Source of the DNA: Gari tellinella
Taxonomy: Eukaryota; Mollusca; Bivalvia; Cardiida; Psammobiidae
Length of the DNA stretch: 64,000 nucleotides
Direction: 5' to 3'
Assembly: GCA_922989275.2 (NCBI GenBank)
Contig: OV277874.1
Span: 15,922,154-15,986,153 of the forward strand
Below, in pieces: positions 33,589 through 44,376 of the stretch. The translations under genes were made by a program, and so were the position numbers. The notes under the pieces are model-generated. The model did no database searches, was not told where the DNA came from, and was given only the letters and a program-made list of their open reading frames with translations. Position 1 is the stretch's first letter. The number at the start of each line of letters is the position of its first letter.

Positions 33589-33955
33589 CAATGCTCCCTC
33601 TCTACAACGACATCCACTGGGAGACACATATTGTGTGTGTTGTTCGGAGGGAGTCGTTATAGAGAGGGACAATTAAGACTTTGCTTACATTTGCAAACAG
33701 CTTGAATCCAGATCAGACGCCGCGTAACGCGGCGTCTGATCAGGATTCCAGCTCTTTGTCACTGATCAATATATGTATTCTATCAAAATGTCCACTTATA
33801 TGTAACTGTGAGAGAAAACAGCAGACGACAATTTAAGCAGACGATATTGCAGCAGTAAAAGAGTTAGACTGAATTATCCCGTTTAGAGAATAACGGCGAG
33901 TGTCGTTGTAAGGAGGGAGTCGTTGTTGGGAGGGCCGTTGTAGAGAGGGAGAGCT
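33589..33955. mobile_element. Family D MITE, full length
   Basis: Ends CAATGCTCCCTCTCTACAAC and GTTGTAGAGAGGGAGAGCTG with TA-type flanks, hairpin TCCAGATCAGACGCCGCG with complement at 33706-33755, and internal CAGCAGACGACAATTTAAGC. It overlaps the tail of the recombinase fragment. Confidence 0.8.
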
Positions 33956-34094
33956 GTAGTTCATAACGATAATACGTATTTGTTACACACTGAATTTCAT
34001 ATCTTCTGCACTTTGATATGTATTTTCTATAAATGCAACTCGCTATTTGCATAACTGTCGCCTGTTTTCTGTTTATTGTGACATAGAGAGGACG

Positions 34095-34230
34095 CTCGGT
34101 GTAATTGAATAAATGTTAGATGGCAGTTTCCGTGACATTCAAATTATCAATCCTTGAAAACAAGAATGTCACCAGCGACTTCGCCTCGGAGTGACATTCT
34201 GTTTCTCGGGTTGTTTAAAAGTTAGTTTTA
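34095..34230. mobile_element. Foldback element, half copy
   Basis: GCTCGGTGTAATTGAATAAA through TCTGTTTCTCGGGTTG matches the left arm and core of 25085-25262. The right arm is missing. Confidence 0.65.
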
Positions 34231-34264
34231 AATTTGTATGACTCAATAAATATCGATAAGAGTG

Positions 34265-34370
34265 TCACACAGTTTTGGTCCTGATCAGACGAAGCGTTAC
34301 GCGGCGTCTGATCAGGACCAAAACTGTTTTCAAACGCGCATTAAGGCGTCATTGAGAGTGAAAGGGTTTA
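34265..34370. mobile_element. Family I MITE, right part
   Basis: Hairpin CCTGATCAGACGAAGCG and complement, then CATTGAGAGTGAAAGGGTTT. Confidence 0.65.
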
Positions 34371-35449
34371 ACATACACCATCAGCATAGCCATACAAAAT
34401 ATAATAAACATGACAACAATAAATACTTTATAGTACTAACCAGGAAATACACTTACAATAGCAGGATAAATAAATACGAAAGACTCAAGCAGGAAACGCA
34501 ACACAAACAATACACCCACCTCTCAAGCAGAACACACACACAGTCACACCATAACAAACACATACACACACGCACACTCCCATTCCTTCATCTACACACT
34601 AAATAGAAAACAACACGCAAGACAAACATAAAGCAAAGTGAACATAGGAGCCCGCCTTGGTACGGTCAGTAGCAATCAATAATTAATTATAAATTAATCA
34701 TTAACTACCACTGGGGGGTTAAACCTGGGTTTAGGGGCGCCCAACCTCACACTTATCTCCTATATTCACCTATAAAGACGAACAGTGTACATAAAATATA
34801 AACCCTGTTCCACAACCTCACAATAAAAAGACCGCCAGCACAGTAAGTAAATACATGTAAAACATTTAACAAAAATTCTATGACAAGATCATTAGTAACA
34901 TGGGAAAGAATTAAACATTCAAGCCCGTGTTAAAAGTAACCCACTATGGCAACGGTCAAATTGTACTCAAGCGACTAGTCTGTAGTTACGAGTAACTGTA
35001 AGACATGGAAGGGTCCAGGGTACGACAGAGAGGGAGAGAAAAAACAAAGCACGAAAATCCGATATAACTCTCCCGGTTAAGGACGCCTTTAGAGATACAT
35101 CATCATGTAGTGCTAAGCCCTGTCTGTCGTCGCACAACCAAAGAGGAAAGCATAGTTATCAATTGTAGATTGATCGATAACCAAACGTGAAGTGCGCAGC
35201 AATATAGTTGGATCATAATCGTTTTTGAGGAAAAATCGAATACGTTTCACAAATAGGTTACTGTAAAGACTGTAAATATGAGATTGCAGTGATATACAGT
35301 AGTATACAGCACATTCTAACATAACACGTGAATGCATCTCTATAAACCAAGAACAAATTTACCGTGATAGAGCTCTATATCTAGTACGATATACAAGGAT
35401 GAAAAAAGTCCGTTATGCGGGCTCTTTCTGTCCCCGCCCTACGTTAAAA
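34371..35449. other. Non-coding; possible 3' end of an older retroelement
   Basis: CA-rich tract at 34500-34600, then ATTAACTACCACTGGGGGGT and GGGGCGCCCAACCTCACAC. This looks like repeat sequence, but no element could be delimited. No gene is supported. Confidence 0.35.
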
Positions 35450-35620
35450 CACAGTTCTTTCAATGAAAGGCATGTGGCGAAATATTTCCTAGCAGATAGT
35501 AGCTTAAAGCAGACAGAACCTAGATCAGAATGCACCTTCAGGCACTTTCTGCTTTACTTTCAACCTACGTTTAGTTGTCACCTTTGTTAAATACAAAACT
35601 AGAAACATGCTACTTTTATA
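35450..35620. mobile_element. Family B MITE, degenerate
   Basis: GATAGTAGCTTAAAGCAGAC and CTTTCTGCTTTACTTTCAAC keep the hairpin plan with many mismatches. Confidence 0.6.
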
Positions 35621-36629
35621 AGGTATGACGTTTTTGGAATGGGTAAAATGGAACAGCAATGTAAGGGCGTTCATACTACATGTAGATACTCGTTGTGAAA
35701 ATAGTCTGATGCAATAGTGTTCCCCTCGAGGGTCTTTTACCAAAAATACATCAGCCAGTACCGAGTACATATACTCCCCTGATCATTGAACCATCTTGCC
35801 TATAATATTGAGCACTGCTAACATATGGCGCAACAAATGCAGCCGCAGTACCGGCTCAAACCCTTAACAGGTACCCATTTTAACCCCTGGGAGGAGCAAT
35901 TCGCGGTACATGTCTTGCTCAAGAACATTCCTGAACATCATCCGGGATTCAGAAACAAATCCCCTAGTCAGAACGCTGGTCAGGTGGGGGATGGAACTCA
36001 CGACCCCTGGTACCGTAGTTCAATAATCAACAGCGGTTCAAAACCGTTTGCAAGGTTATAGGTCGAGTTCGGCTAAGACTGAAAATGGTCATTGGGCGAT
36101 GCTATGCAAATTACATCTAAATTATGAAAACATTTCTCACGGCTTTAAGCCCGACATTTTGACATAAATAGTCGGTTTGAATTTTGAAATCACTGGTTGA
36201 ATATTCTGATTGGTTATTAGCATTATTCATCCCACTTCCTTCCGAGTGTGATATTTGCTAGCTAGCTCTGTTGAGCCGAATTCCTCACGCTTCGAATTCT
36301 TCACACTGTAATCACACGTGTGAAGAATTCGTACGAATTCTTCCACTCGTGTGACCAGTGTGTGAATATTGCGTACGAATACTAGTATGTCACACAATGG
36401 CAGTGTGAGATTTCCGTACCCCCTTTTTAACGACCTGTGGGTACCTACGGATTCTCCACGCATCACCTTCCGTTTAACATTTCTTTATGAAACAGGTTCT
36501 AACAACTTTGGCAAATCACTTTCCATAGCGCAAAAGGTAGTGTATTGCGTCGTTTTGCTACACCGGAAATTTATTTTGTCCCCACACATGTTCGTTTTTT
36601 TAGAGATTTCACTGTATTGATGTTTGCTA
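35621..36629. other. Non-coding between DIRS region and duplication copy 2
   Basis: Positions 35820-36060 hold a short open frame overlapping a stretch with ATGTCTTGCTCAAGAAC and GGGATGGAACTCACGACCC, which resembles a decayed tRNA-SINE more than a gene. Positions 36290-36420 repeat GTGTGAAGAATTCGTACGAA-like motifs in both directions. Positions 36570-36612 are the tail of an H-type MITE (CCCCACACATGTTCG). Confidence 0.4.
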
Positions 36630-37213
36630 ATTCAAGAAAGCTAACATTATAAATATAAAATGTATGAAATGTGTCACTCGACAACTGACATGATATTATC
36701 GAACGTATTGACAATTGACTACGTCATTAGATATCTATGTCAAACTTTAGGTCAAAGTCGAAATAATAAACAATAACGTGGTTATTAAGATCACAGTTTT
36801 TCTGTTGTGTTCGGGACATGATGACGTTAATCGCATTTAAGTCGTTTTGGAAAGGGATTGTGATGGCAAATGGTAACAAATATTATAAATGTTGAAGAAA
36901 AAAATAAATGTATATGTATGAGCGGTCTAGATTCGAACCATTTTCTAACTACCGTTAATTTAATATTGGTTGATGTCATTACTTTTGGTTAGCTGTGATT
37001 GGCTGTAACTCTTTGTTCATAATCCCGCTGCATGAAGCAAGAAGCCAAATAACGTTATTGGCGTTGACGTTAATACAGCAACGTCACGTTTTGGTAGTAA
37101 TAACATTTATCCTACCTCATACAAGTTTCTAGCTATCCGAATGGTGAATTTGCGTCACGTGTAAGCCGTGTTTTTTCCATCCACTGCTTTAAGCAACCTA
37201 AAATTGGCCCAGA

Positions 37214-37231
37214 GGGGGGGGGGGGGGGGGG
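37214..37231 (+). repeat. Poly-G tract
   Basis: Uninterrupted run of about 18 G next to AGA and followed by CAACACG. Potential G-quadruplex or sequencing-sensitive site. Confidence 0.9.
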
Positions 37232-37334
37232 CAACACGTAAAAACGTTTGCAACGTAACGTTCAAAATGGCCAACGTTCGATGAAGATGACGTCATTTGG
37301 TTTCTATAACGGTCGCGATTATCCAAACCTTAAA

Positions 37335-37562
37335 ACTATTTTACATCTTTCCCAATAAACGCGTTTACGCTAAAACTAATATTTCCATTGCAAACAGTTT
37401 GGAGCCTGATCAGACGCCGGGTCACCCAAACTCCAAACTGTTCGCCACTTGTATAAAAATAAATAGTCAGAGTTGTCAAAAATTGTTATTTTGTATATTT
37501 TATTACATGCGTTTGCGTTTCGTTCGCGTTTAAACGGGAAAGAATAACACTGTCTCCACTGT
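37335..37562. mobile_element. MITE family A
   Basis: ATCTTTCCCAATAAACGCGT and CGTTTAAACGGGAAAGAATA are inverted ends. The hairpin TTTGGAGCCTGATCAGACGC has lost its centre but keeps CCAAACTGTT. Not present at the homologous place in copy 1. Confidence 0.7.
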
Positions 37563-37750
37563 ATACAATAAACAACGTTACAAGTCATTTAACGGTTGTT
37601 GATTAAGATGTTTACATTATTTTGGGGGTAAACATGACGTCACGCACTAATTTTAGATAATGATTGATGACGTCATGTTTTCATATTATATGATAGTGAC
37701 CGCCTTTAATCTATTTCGTCAAGAATAAAAGGTAGTCGGTAGGATAAAAA

Positions 37751-37862
37751 CGTTACACAGTTTTCAGGTGACCTAATATGGAATATACACTGCCAGTAAA
37801 GTCCATATGGAATTTACTGGCAGTTTATATTCCATTTTAGGTCACCTGAAAACTGTGTAACT
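37751..37862. mobile_element. Palindromic MITE
   Basis: Arms GTTACACAGTTTTCAGGTGA and TCACCTGAAAACTGTGTAAC continue inward (CTAATATGGAATATACACTG and near complement), about 50 bp each. Copy 2 only. Confidence 0.85.
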
Positions 37863-37963
37863 TATAATGGCGGAGGGTCTACAGCCTACAACTTAAAATT
37901 TTTAAATACTGAGCACTCATGACACATTCTCTATTTAATTTCTATCATAATTCAGTAGTGATA

Positions 37964-38191
37964 TTAACCCATTTGTGCCCACGATCCCATATATGGGACA
38001 TAGGCAAACAGTGTAGACTCTGATCAGACGCCTCATTTTGCGGCGTCTGATCAGAGTCTATACTGTTTGCTGATAGGAATTTCAATATAAAACATAATGA
38101 AAATGAAAATTCTGACCAGGCATCCCTTTGAAAAAAAATAGACTAATCCAATACAAAACATGGAAGAATCCACTGGGCGCAAATGGGTTAA
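37964..38191. mobile_element. piggyBac-like MITE, family F
   Basis: TTAA both sides, ends CCCATTTGTGCCCACG and GGGCGCAAATGGG, hairpin GTGTAGACTCTGATCAGACG and complement. Shared with copy 1 (5063-5291). Confidence 0.85.
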
Positions 38192-38196
38192 TTGAT

Positions 38197-38275
38197 TATT
38201 TGCAGCTTATGGTACAATTTGCAGCTTATGGTACAATTTGCAGCTTATGGTACAATTTGCAGCTTATGGTACTCT
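38197..38275 (+). repeat. 19-bp tandem repeat, four units
   Basis: TTTGCAGCTTATGGTACAA repeated about four times. Copy 1 has one and a half units at 7673-7700. Confidence 0.92.
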
Positions 38276-38313
38276 TTTGTAGTTTATAATGAGAAAGGCA
38301 CCAGACTCTTTAT

Positions 38314-38539
38314 TTAACCATTTACTTCTAGTGAATTTTTCCATGTATTATATTGGATCAGTCCATTTTTTATCAAAGGGGTGTCTGGTCAAAATTTTCA
38401 TTTTCATTTTGTATTAAATTGAAATTCCTATCAGCAAACATTGTAGACTCTGATCAGACGCCGCATAATGCGGCGTCTGGTCAGAGTCTACACTGTTTGC
38501 CTATATCCCATATATGGGATCGTGGGCACAAATGGTTAA
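38314..38539. mobile_element. piggyBac-like MITE, family F, inserted at the TTAA edge of family I
   Basis: TTAA on both edges with inverse orientation relative to 37964-38191. Removing it restores CTTTATTTAACCATTTCATG, as in copy 1 (7774-7792). It used the existing TTAA junction of element I as its target. Confidence 0.85.
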
Positions 38540-38749
38540 CCATTTCATGATCAAATTTATCGTGAGACGTTTACCCCCTTCACCGATTTATTGTCGTCTG
38601 CTTCAATATTATAGACTGCAATTTGAGTTCAAAACAGATTTGAGACAGTATAAATGACGTATTTTCAAAACAAGTAGCAAACAGTTTTGATCCTGATCGA
38701 ATCTGTTTGCAAATGCGCTTTATTGTGTCACTGAGAGTGAAAGGGTTAA
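38536..38749. mobile_element. TTAA-flanked MITE, family I
   Basis: TTAACCATTTCATGATC to GAGAGTGAAAGGGTTAA. The hairpin is shortened to CAGTTTTGATCCTGATCGAA with CTGTTTGC. The counterpart is 7779-8012. Confidence 0.65.
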
Positions 38750-38922
38750 GTTTATTTCAAGCACATAACCTTATTTACACCATTAGCAACTTTAGCCCTA
38801 AATTATTGCTCTAGTTTTATCGTGTTTTATTTTCTTTTTAATATATTCAATGCATTGGTGTGGAAATATCTGTTAGCCATATCGTATCATCTCTTGTTAT
38901 AACTAATATATTTACTTTTCAG

Positions 38923-39224
38923 GCCTGTTTCGTCTCACGTTTGTCGCATGTCTTATGATGTTTACGAGCGTATTCGCATATATCTACAACAGTGACTATG
39001 ACGTCACTCATGGCTGTGACGTCACATACGGAATCGTCATAGGAACTGCACTCAACATTCTTTCGATTACGGATTGCTGTTTTCTGTGTGATGGGGTCAG
39101 TCAGTGTCTCTCTGTCAAATACAATCTGGTCAACTCTATGTGTCATCTAAACTCATACCGACTTCCTTTGGTCATCAACACGGACACGTGCACAGCGGTA
39201 TTAACATACGCTGAACTTATCAAA
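38923..39224 (+). CDS. Exon 1, copy 2: signal peptide end and PAN/Apple-like domain
   Basis: Acceptor TTACTTTTCAG ends at 38922 and donor GTAAGA starts at 39225. The signal-like stretch FRLTFVACLMMFTSVFA is followed by VTHGCDVTYGIVIGTAL, DCCFLCDGVSQCLSVKYN and DTCTAVLTYAELIK, with the same seven cysteines as copy 1. Near the predicted cleavage site the residue after Ala changes from Asp to Tyr, and the first mature residues differ most. As in copy 1 the start codon is probably in an unlocated upstream exon. Confidence 0.72.
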
Positions 39225-39294
39225 GTAAGAAAATGACTTCTTTACCCACCACTAGTCCCATTTAGGATGATTTTTATAATTTAATACTACTAAC

Positions 39295-39835
39295 CCCCAC
39301 AAACAAACTTCCTTGTATAATTTCAGTCGGTGGCCATAGCAAGACATGAAAGACAACTGCTATTAAATTCGGCCAAATTACTCACCTTTTATATAGACAA
39401 GAATAGTAGAGTTTTTCAATCTTTTGATACAAATGAATCCGAAATTTTACCAATAAACAGACAATTTTCTTTTAAAATTTATGTAATTACCTAGCTTTTC
39501 ATACACGGTGTATATGGTAAATGTAGGAGTTTTCATGGTAAACAAGTACTTTCTTTAAACCGAAAGGACACAATATGCAATATACGTACACTGTGTCCGT
39601 CTGCTAAAGCGAGTAGATCGCATTGCAAACACGTTACGGTTCACATTTATCACGATATCAGATTTACCATCCGTTTATAGAGTAACAAAACAAGATACAT
39701 GCAGTCTAGTATTGGAATAGTTTTGAATTTATTAGCGCCGCTAATGAATGGCAGTGTGGCAAAGCATAGGCGCTTGCAGTGACTTCCGCTGTGTTGAAAT
39801 ATCACAAGCGTGTATAGCCAAAGTGTGTAAGTGCT
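39295..39835. other. Insertion in intron 1 of copy 2
   Basis: The sequence between TAACCCC and CTTCCTTCACTG is absent from copy 1 (8647-8660). No inverted ends or coding frame were recognised. A further copy 2-only block lies at about 39945-40215. Confidence 0.5.
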
Positions 39836-40269
39836 TCCTTCACTGTCAATCCGGCTGAGTATTTGCGTACAGTTAGTGTCTGATCAACATCCAATTTGTT
39901 TTGTTGCATGTATCTGTTTTCAGTTTCTTTAATTTATATTTAGAACATAATAAGTGAAATCTTAATGGTTAAGAAGTCAAAGTGAAGCTATATTTTGATT
40001 GGCCCATTCCAATGTTTTAGTGCACAAACCTCGCTTATTTCGGTTATGAGATCGCCAAATATGGCAGCGTTCACAACTAGTTGCTACGAGGCGGAGCTAT
40101 CTATATCGCGCGCAGACGCCAAGCGATGTCAAAAATCAACAACATTCTTAATGATAAAGTGCCGTACTTAATGGGGTACAAAAGGCAGTTTGACTGGTTA
40201 AAAATGTAGGTTATCGCCGAACATACTTGTTGTCCCTAAATGGTTGACAATAGTATTCGGCATGTCCCC

Positions 40270-40440
40270 ACATGGCTCCAAATCAGGAGAGTATTTCAAA
40301 AACTAGATTCTCTATTTCTGTAACTACCCCTCTCTTCGAGACGATTCTAATGAGTAGTAACACTACATGATTTGGTGCTTGCATGAGTGATAAAAGGTTG
40401 GATTTGTTTAGTTTACTCCCTCTTAATTCAGCAGAGCTAT
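40270..40440. mobile_element. hAT-like MITE, family C, degenerate
   Basis: GGCTCCAAATCAGGAGAG, CTCTTCGAGACGATTCTAAT and TTTAGTTTACTCCCTCTTAA. The left hairpin arm is deleted. Confidence 0.6.
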
Positions 40441-40850
40441 AGATTAGAGGGTATATTTTAAGAAAACTATATTTTTGGAGCCTTGTCACCATTAAATGTT
40501 TGCAGCCAATCATATGTTGTATGTTTCATTATTTTCACAGTTAGTCAAGTATACTTACTTGGGTTTGCAAACAGTATGACTTTATTGCAATAATAGCTGT
40601 TTGATGTTAGTTTTTGTTTTCCTGAAGTTAATACATGTACATACATAAACAAACAGTTGAACCCCTCAAAACCGGATCCTCTAAGTACCGGCATTATCTT
40701 TAAACCGGACAAAACTTTAAGGCGTATTCTGCTTTACTTTAAACTAGCTTTAAGTGGTCAGCTATCTTCCAAATTAAAGGTAAGCTATGGGGTAATGGGT
40801 TAAAATCCCTCTAAACAGGAAACCCCTCTAAACAGGAAATATGTGTTGTC

Positions 40851-42370
40851 ACGATGTCGCTAACAATGTAGCGAAAGACTTAAAAAGGGGTGTATGCAAA
40901 CTACAAATGCTGCAATGTGGTTTACCAAGTGTATCTTTAATTTTGGTTTAAAACTAACTAAACATAACTAACTATCTAACAGCATGCAATAATAATTTCC
41001 TGAATTTAGCTTAAACAGTTCTAAAGCACAACATATAGCACTGATTTTATTAATTTGATTCACAGTAAACTGTTCCTTGATGTTTCTCTTAACGTATTTG
41101 GTTTCCAAAAACTATCTTAAAGTCAAAGGTTTAATGCACTCTCCACCATTCTCCACAAATCTATTCGACACCTTTAGCCTGCCAACCTCTGTCTAGACGG
41201 GTACAATGCTACGCTCCACAATGTGGCCGCCAAAGTCCTTCGATGAGGATGCCCGGTCCTTAGACTATATGTATATAATTCTATGTACGTCGCTTCTTTA
41301 ACTCCCCCCGTAATTGGATCTACAATTAGATTTAAAAGGGACTATTTTACCCTTTGCCTTATCTTTCCCCTGGTTTAAGTATTCATTAAACATAAGTATT
41401 CAGGTATCTCAGAAAAAAGTTAACGCTTTAACTTAAAGAGGCTCGCAACCGGATTTAGCATTAAAATAGTAATTTGTAAATATATGTCAAATGCTTATAT
41501 AATTGGGTTAGATTTAGTTTAGGATAATAAATTCTGTTAAAAATGCATTTAAAAAAAAAAGAAGAAGCTCTGGTGCGATTCGAACCCGTGACCCTCCATG
41601 CGGAGAGAAACATGAAAAATGAGGACATGCCTTTACCGCCTCGGCTACTAGCGCTCTCTCTATATATATGGTAGCGAATTAACGTACTTCACTGGTAGCC
41701 ATTGATAGTACTTCATCCGGCTCGGGTTTATGTCTGAGCCCATGTAGAGAAGCAACAGCAACAACTATACCGTCAGCTGACGCCATAGAAATACGATGGA
41801 AAATATCTAATAAAACTAAGATTCGGTGACGATTCTTGAGACTTTTTTTGGACTGATCATGTTTTTTTAATACCAAATAATGCCACAAATTTGCTTTTAT
41901 TTGAGTAGTTTATTTTATTTTGACAAGTACACCATCCGGTTGCGAGTCCCTTTAAAGTAATAAAAAGAAAGCTTAATCATAAACTGTAGCCTTTAAAGAA
42001 CTTTTAAGGTGTCTTTCTTCTCTCTGTTCTCACACTCACATATGCATACAAATATTACGCAGATATTGATATCAAAACAATATCCAGACTCAGTCCTCGC
42101 TCATATCTCCCTGAACCATAAACAAATTTCAGATTAGTACGCTGGAGCTAGAGAATAATCCCATTAACCTTGTCAGCGCCAATTAGACTCAAAGAAATTC
42201 TAGCTGGCCCCGCAAAAGTTTAACAGTTAACTACACGGTTTATCAGACAATTAGGGATCTGAGACTTGTGCTTGACCAGTGTTTAACTTTGTTTATCTTT
42301 ACAAACGAAATAGAAAGCCGACTGCAATGCTCTGCTTGATACGAAGTACAGATTATAATTTCAGTCCCTG
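40851..42370. other. Copy 2-specific insertion, about 1.5 kb
   Basis: Contains the TIR element with tRNA-like core (41434-41957). The rest has no recognised gene. TGTCTAGACGGGTACAATGC and flanking text near 41190 resemble no element known to me. Confidence 0.55.
41434..41957. mobile_element. TIR element with an internal tRNA-like sequence
   Basis: Ends TTAAAGAGGCTCGCAACCGG and CCGGTTGCGAGTCCCTTTAA are inverted repeats about 520 bp apart. Inside, the minus strand of 41571-41650 has an A-box-like TAGCCGAGGCGGTAAAGGC, a long variable region, and a B-box GGGTTCGAATC, as in Ser/Leu-type tRNAs. The acceptor stem pairs only partly, so this is a tRNA-derived relic, not a tRNA gene. Confidence 0.6.
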
Positions 42371-42659
42371 ACATATGTTGACCCCACACATGTCAGGTTT
42401 ATAGGGGTTTCGCTGTATATATAACCATGGGAAAGGTATATGTTACTAGAATAGAGACGTATTCAAATAGAAAAGGGTATAAAGCAATACATTTCAAAAA
42501 CAAATTAACCCTTAATAATGATGACCCTTTAGTAAGATGACCCTAAGGCATTATGGTCTTACCTAAAGCAGAAATTCCTCATTAAGATTCTGTTAATTTC
42601 TTTTTAATTATACATGTATTTGCTTATTAGTCTGGATTGTTAGAATTTGTTACGTCGCT

Positions 42660-42770
42660 ATAACATTATTGTTGTTATATCGCGACGTCCAGCTAATTAC
42701 AGGAGGTAGAAGACACCAGAATCCCTTTCTGCTCTCTTTCGAACACAAAACGTACAGTTGTGGGCCATAA
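42660..42770 (-). mobile_element. tRNA-SINE body, copy 2, first part
   Basis: TATCGCGACGTCCAGCTAAT and AGACACCAGAATCCCTTTCT match 9571-9650 of the copy 1 SINE. The remainder is at 44102-44190 beyond two inserted elements. Confidence 0.7.
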
Positions 42771-42773
42771 AAA

Positions 42774-43092
42774 GGTTCCCACCCTGGAAATCTGTCACAA
42801 GTTTTTGATGTATTAGAGCTGTTTAAGGTAAACAGGGAAATGTCGATTAACCTAAAAGTCACTAAAGGTAAATATCTACCAAAAACTGAATTAATTTCCG
42901 ATTAGAAAGAGAGGTGAAATTTTTATTTACTTCTGATTTGATTCGGTTGCTAAGCAACTTAAGAACACTAATGAAAATCTATGACTAGTGTTCTTAATAA
43001 TGTTGCCATGGCAACGAGAACATCACATGGCATCAATACATGCTATCCTTTTAAAGAGAAATCGTTATGACAGATTTCCAGGGTGGGAACTT
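42774..43092. mobile_element. MITE inserted in the SINE
   Basis: Inverted ends GTTCCCACCCTGGAAATCTG and CAGATTTCCAGGGTGGGAAC, about 317 bp, with an inner inverted TTAAGAACACTA and TAGTGTTCTTAA. Confidence 0.85.
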
Positions 43093-43097
43093 ACTTA

Positions 43098-44098
43098 TGC
43101 TGCGTTTACACTCAGTCACGATAGCTACGATGTCCACGATTGGGAAAAATCGCAGATTTATTTTCTTTTTCTACGCTATATCACGCTTTCTTGCGCCCTT
43201 GTTACCTCCTGTAGCGGTTTGTTACGAACCCAACAAGTTTCTTATGAAGACCTGCCACGATGTCACCACGTTCTCTCAAGCTCTATTACGGTAACCACGA
43301 TACACTTTCACGTTTTATCACGTTCTGTTAAGATCTATCACGATAAAACGTCCTGTTAAGCTCTCCTGCGATTTATGGCAACGATTTCACCAAGAGCAAT
43401 GCGTTTTGAGCCACGACTTGGGTATGGAAAGGAGGCATGGACAGTCCACTCATTCTCTGGATGCTGGTGTCAAACTCTGATGACATTGGGATGACGCATC
43501 TGAAACTGCTTGGTTTAAGTTTCATCCTATCAGGAACACCAACAACAACCTCATTTTATTAAATTATCAAAATGTCAACTTATATGTAATTTTGAGGAAA
43601 ATAAGCAGACGACAATTTTAAGCAGACGAAATTGCTGCAGTGAAAGCGCTTGAAATACGGTAATTGTCTTGTTTATAGGAAACTGAGACAAGTACTTTGT
43701 AAAGAGGGAGTCAATATTGGTAGGGTCGTTGTAGGGAGGGAGAACTATAACTTAATAATACAAACTTAAAGAATCGCCTATCAATATTAACAAAGATCCC
43801 CTACGTTTAGGCTCCACGATTTGATGCGTTATGTTAAGTTCTGTTAAGCTCTGTTGAGCTGTACTACGCCCTACTAAGATTCCCACGTTCTCTCACGCTC
43901 TCTCAAGATATAAAAGCAATCGGGGCCATCGTGTCAAAATTTTTGACCGTCAAAAAATTGGCCACGATCCTTGCGCTCTCCGCGATTCCTCCAAGCTCCC
44001 TCACGATCACCAAGATTCAATCCCACGACCCCCTACGCTCACCACGATTCTGTAAATCGTGGACATTGCAGCAATCGTGGCTGAGTGTAAACGCAGCA
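43098..44098. mobile_element. TTA-flanked TIR element M2 with iterated CACGAT/ATCGTG interior
   Basis: Perfect 18-bp inverted ends TGCTGCGTTTACACTCAG with TTA at 43095-43097 and 44099-44101. The interior is full of CCACGATT, CACGTT and CTCTCACGCTCT-like iterations. A family D half element (about 43565-43745) is nested within. No transposase. Confidence 0.85.
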
Positions 44099-44101
44099 TT
44101 A

Positions 44102-44190
44102 TTGCCAACAAAGGTAGACAGTTTTCCCTATACATGACAATTCCGAAGTGCCCAGAGTGGGCTTCGAACCCACATAGATGAGGTGCGGAG
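44102..44190 (-). mobile_element. tRNA-SINE head, copy 2, second part
   Basis: CTATACATGACAATTCCGAA and GGGCTTCGAACCCAC (B-box complement) match 9690-9740. The A-box is deleted. Confidence 0.65.
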
Positions 44191-44237
44191 GAAGAATGAA
44201 GACATACACTTATATTAAACATGCATTGTACCTTTAG

Positions 44238-44376
44238 AGTTCGAACAGAAAGCTGATCAACGACAATTGCACTAGTTCCTCCGAATGCTGGGTACCAAAC
44301 AGCTACTGTGCCATGGACAAATGTCAGTGTGAGCCGGGCTACAGCTACAAACTGGCCAATGAAAGCTGTGTCACGT
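44238..44376 (+). CDS. Exon 2, copy 2: EGF-like domain
   Basis: Acceptor ATTGTACCTTTAG ends at 44237 and donor GTAAGT starts at 44377. The exon is 139 bp with the same phases as copy 1. It encodes NDNCTSSSEC, PNSYCAMDKCQC and ANESC with all six cysteines. Changes from copy 1 are Lys to Asn and Asn-Ile to Ala-Met. One change creates an N-glycosylation sequon (NCT). Confidence 0.8.

Larger units (their letters stand above)
40665..42420. mobile_element. H/B composite MITE split by a 1.5-kb insertion
   Basis: The left part, 40665-40850, runs from GAACCCCTCAAAACCGG to GGAAATATGTGTTGTCAC. The right part, 42371-42420, resumes with TTGACCCCACACATGTC and AGGGGTTTCGCTGTA. The copy 1 element (8873-9052) is continuous across this point, so 40851-42370 is an insertion. 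Confidence 0.7.

Noticed and set aside
34490..34606. Threonine-histidine rich frame in the CA-rich tract
   Set aside because: Simple-sequence translation, not a gene.
35825..36061. 78-codon frame with a methionine-glutamine rich start
   Set aside because: No domain match recognised and it overlaps SINE-like sequence; too weak to call.
41571..41650. Functional tRNA gene on the minus strand
   Set aside because: Acceptor stem pairs poorly and the sequence sits inside a TIR element; called a tRNA-derived relic instead.
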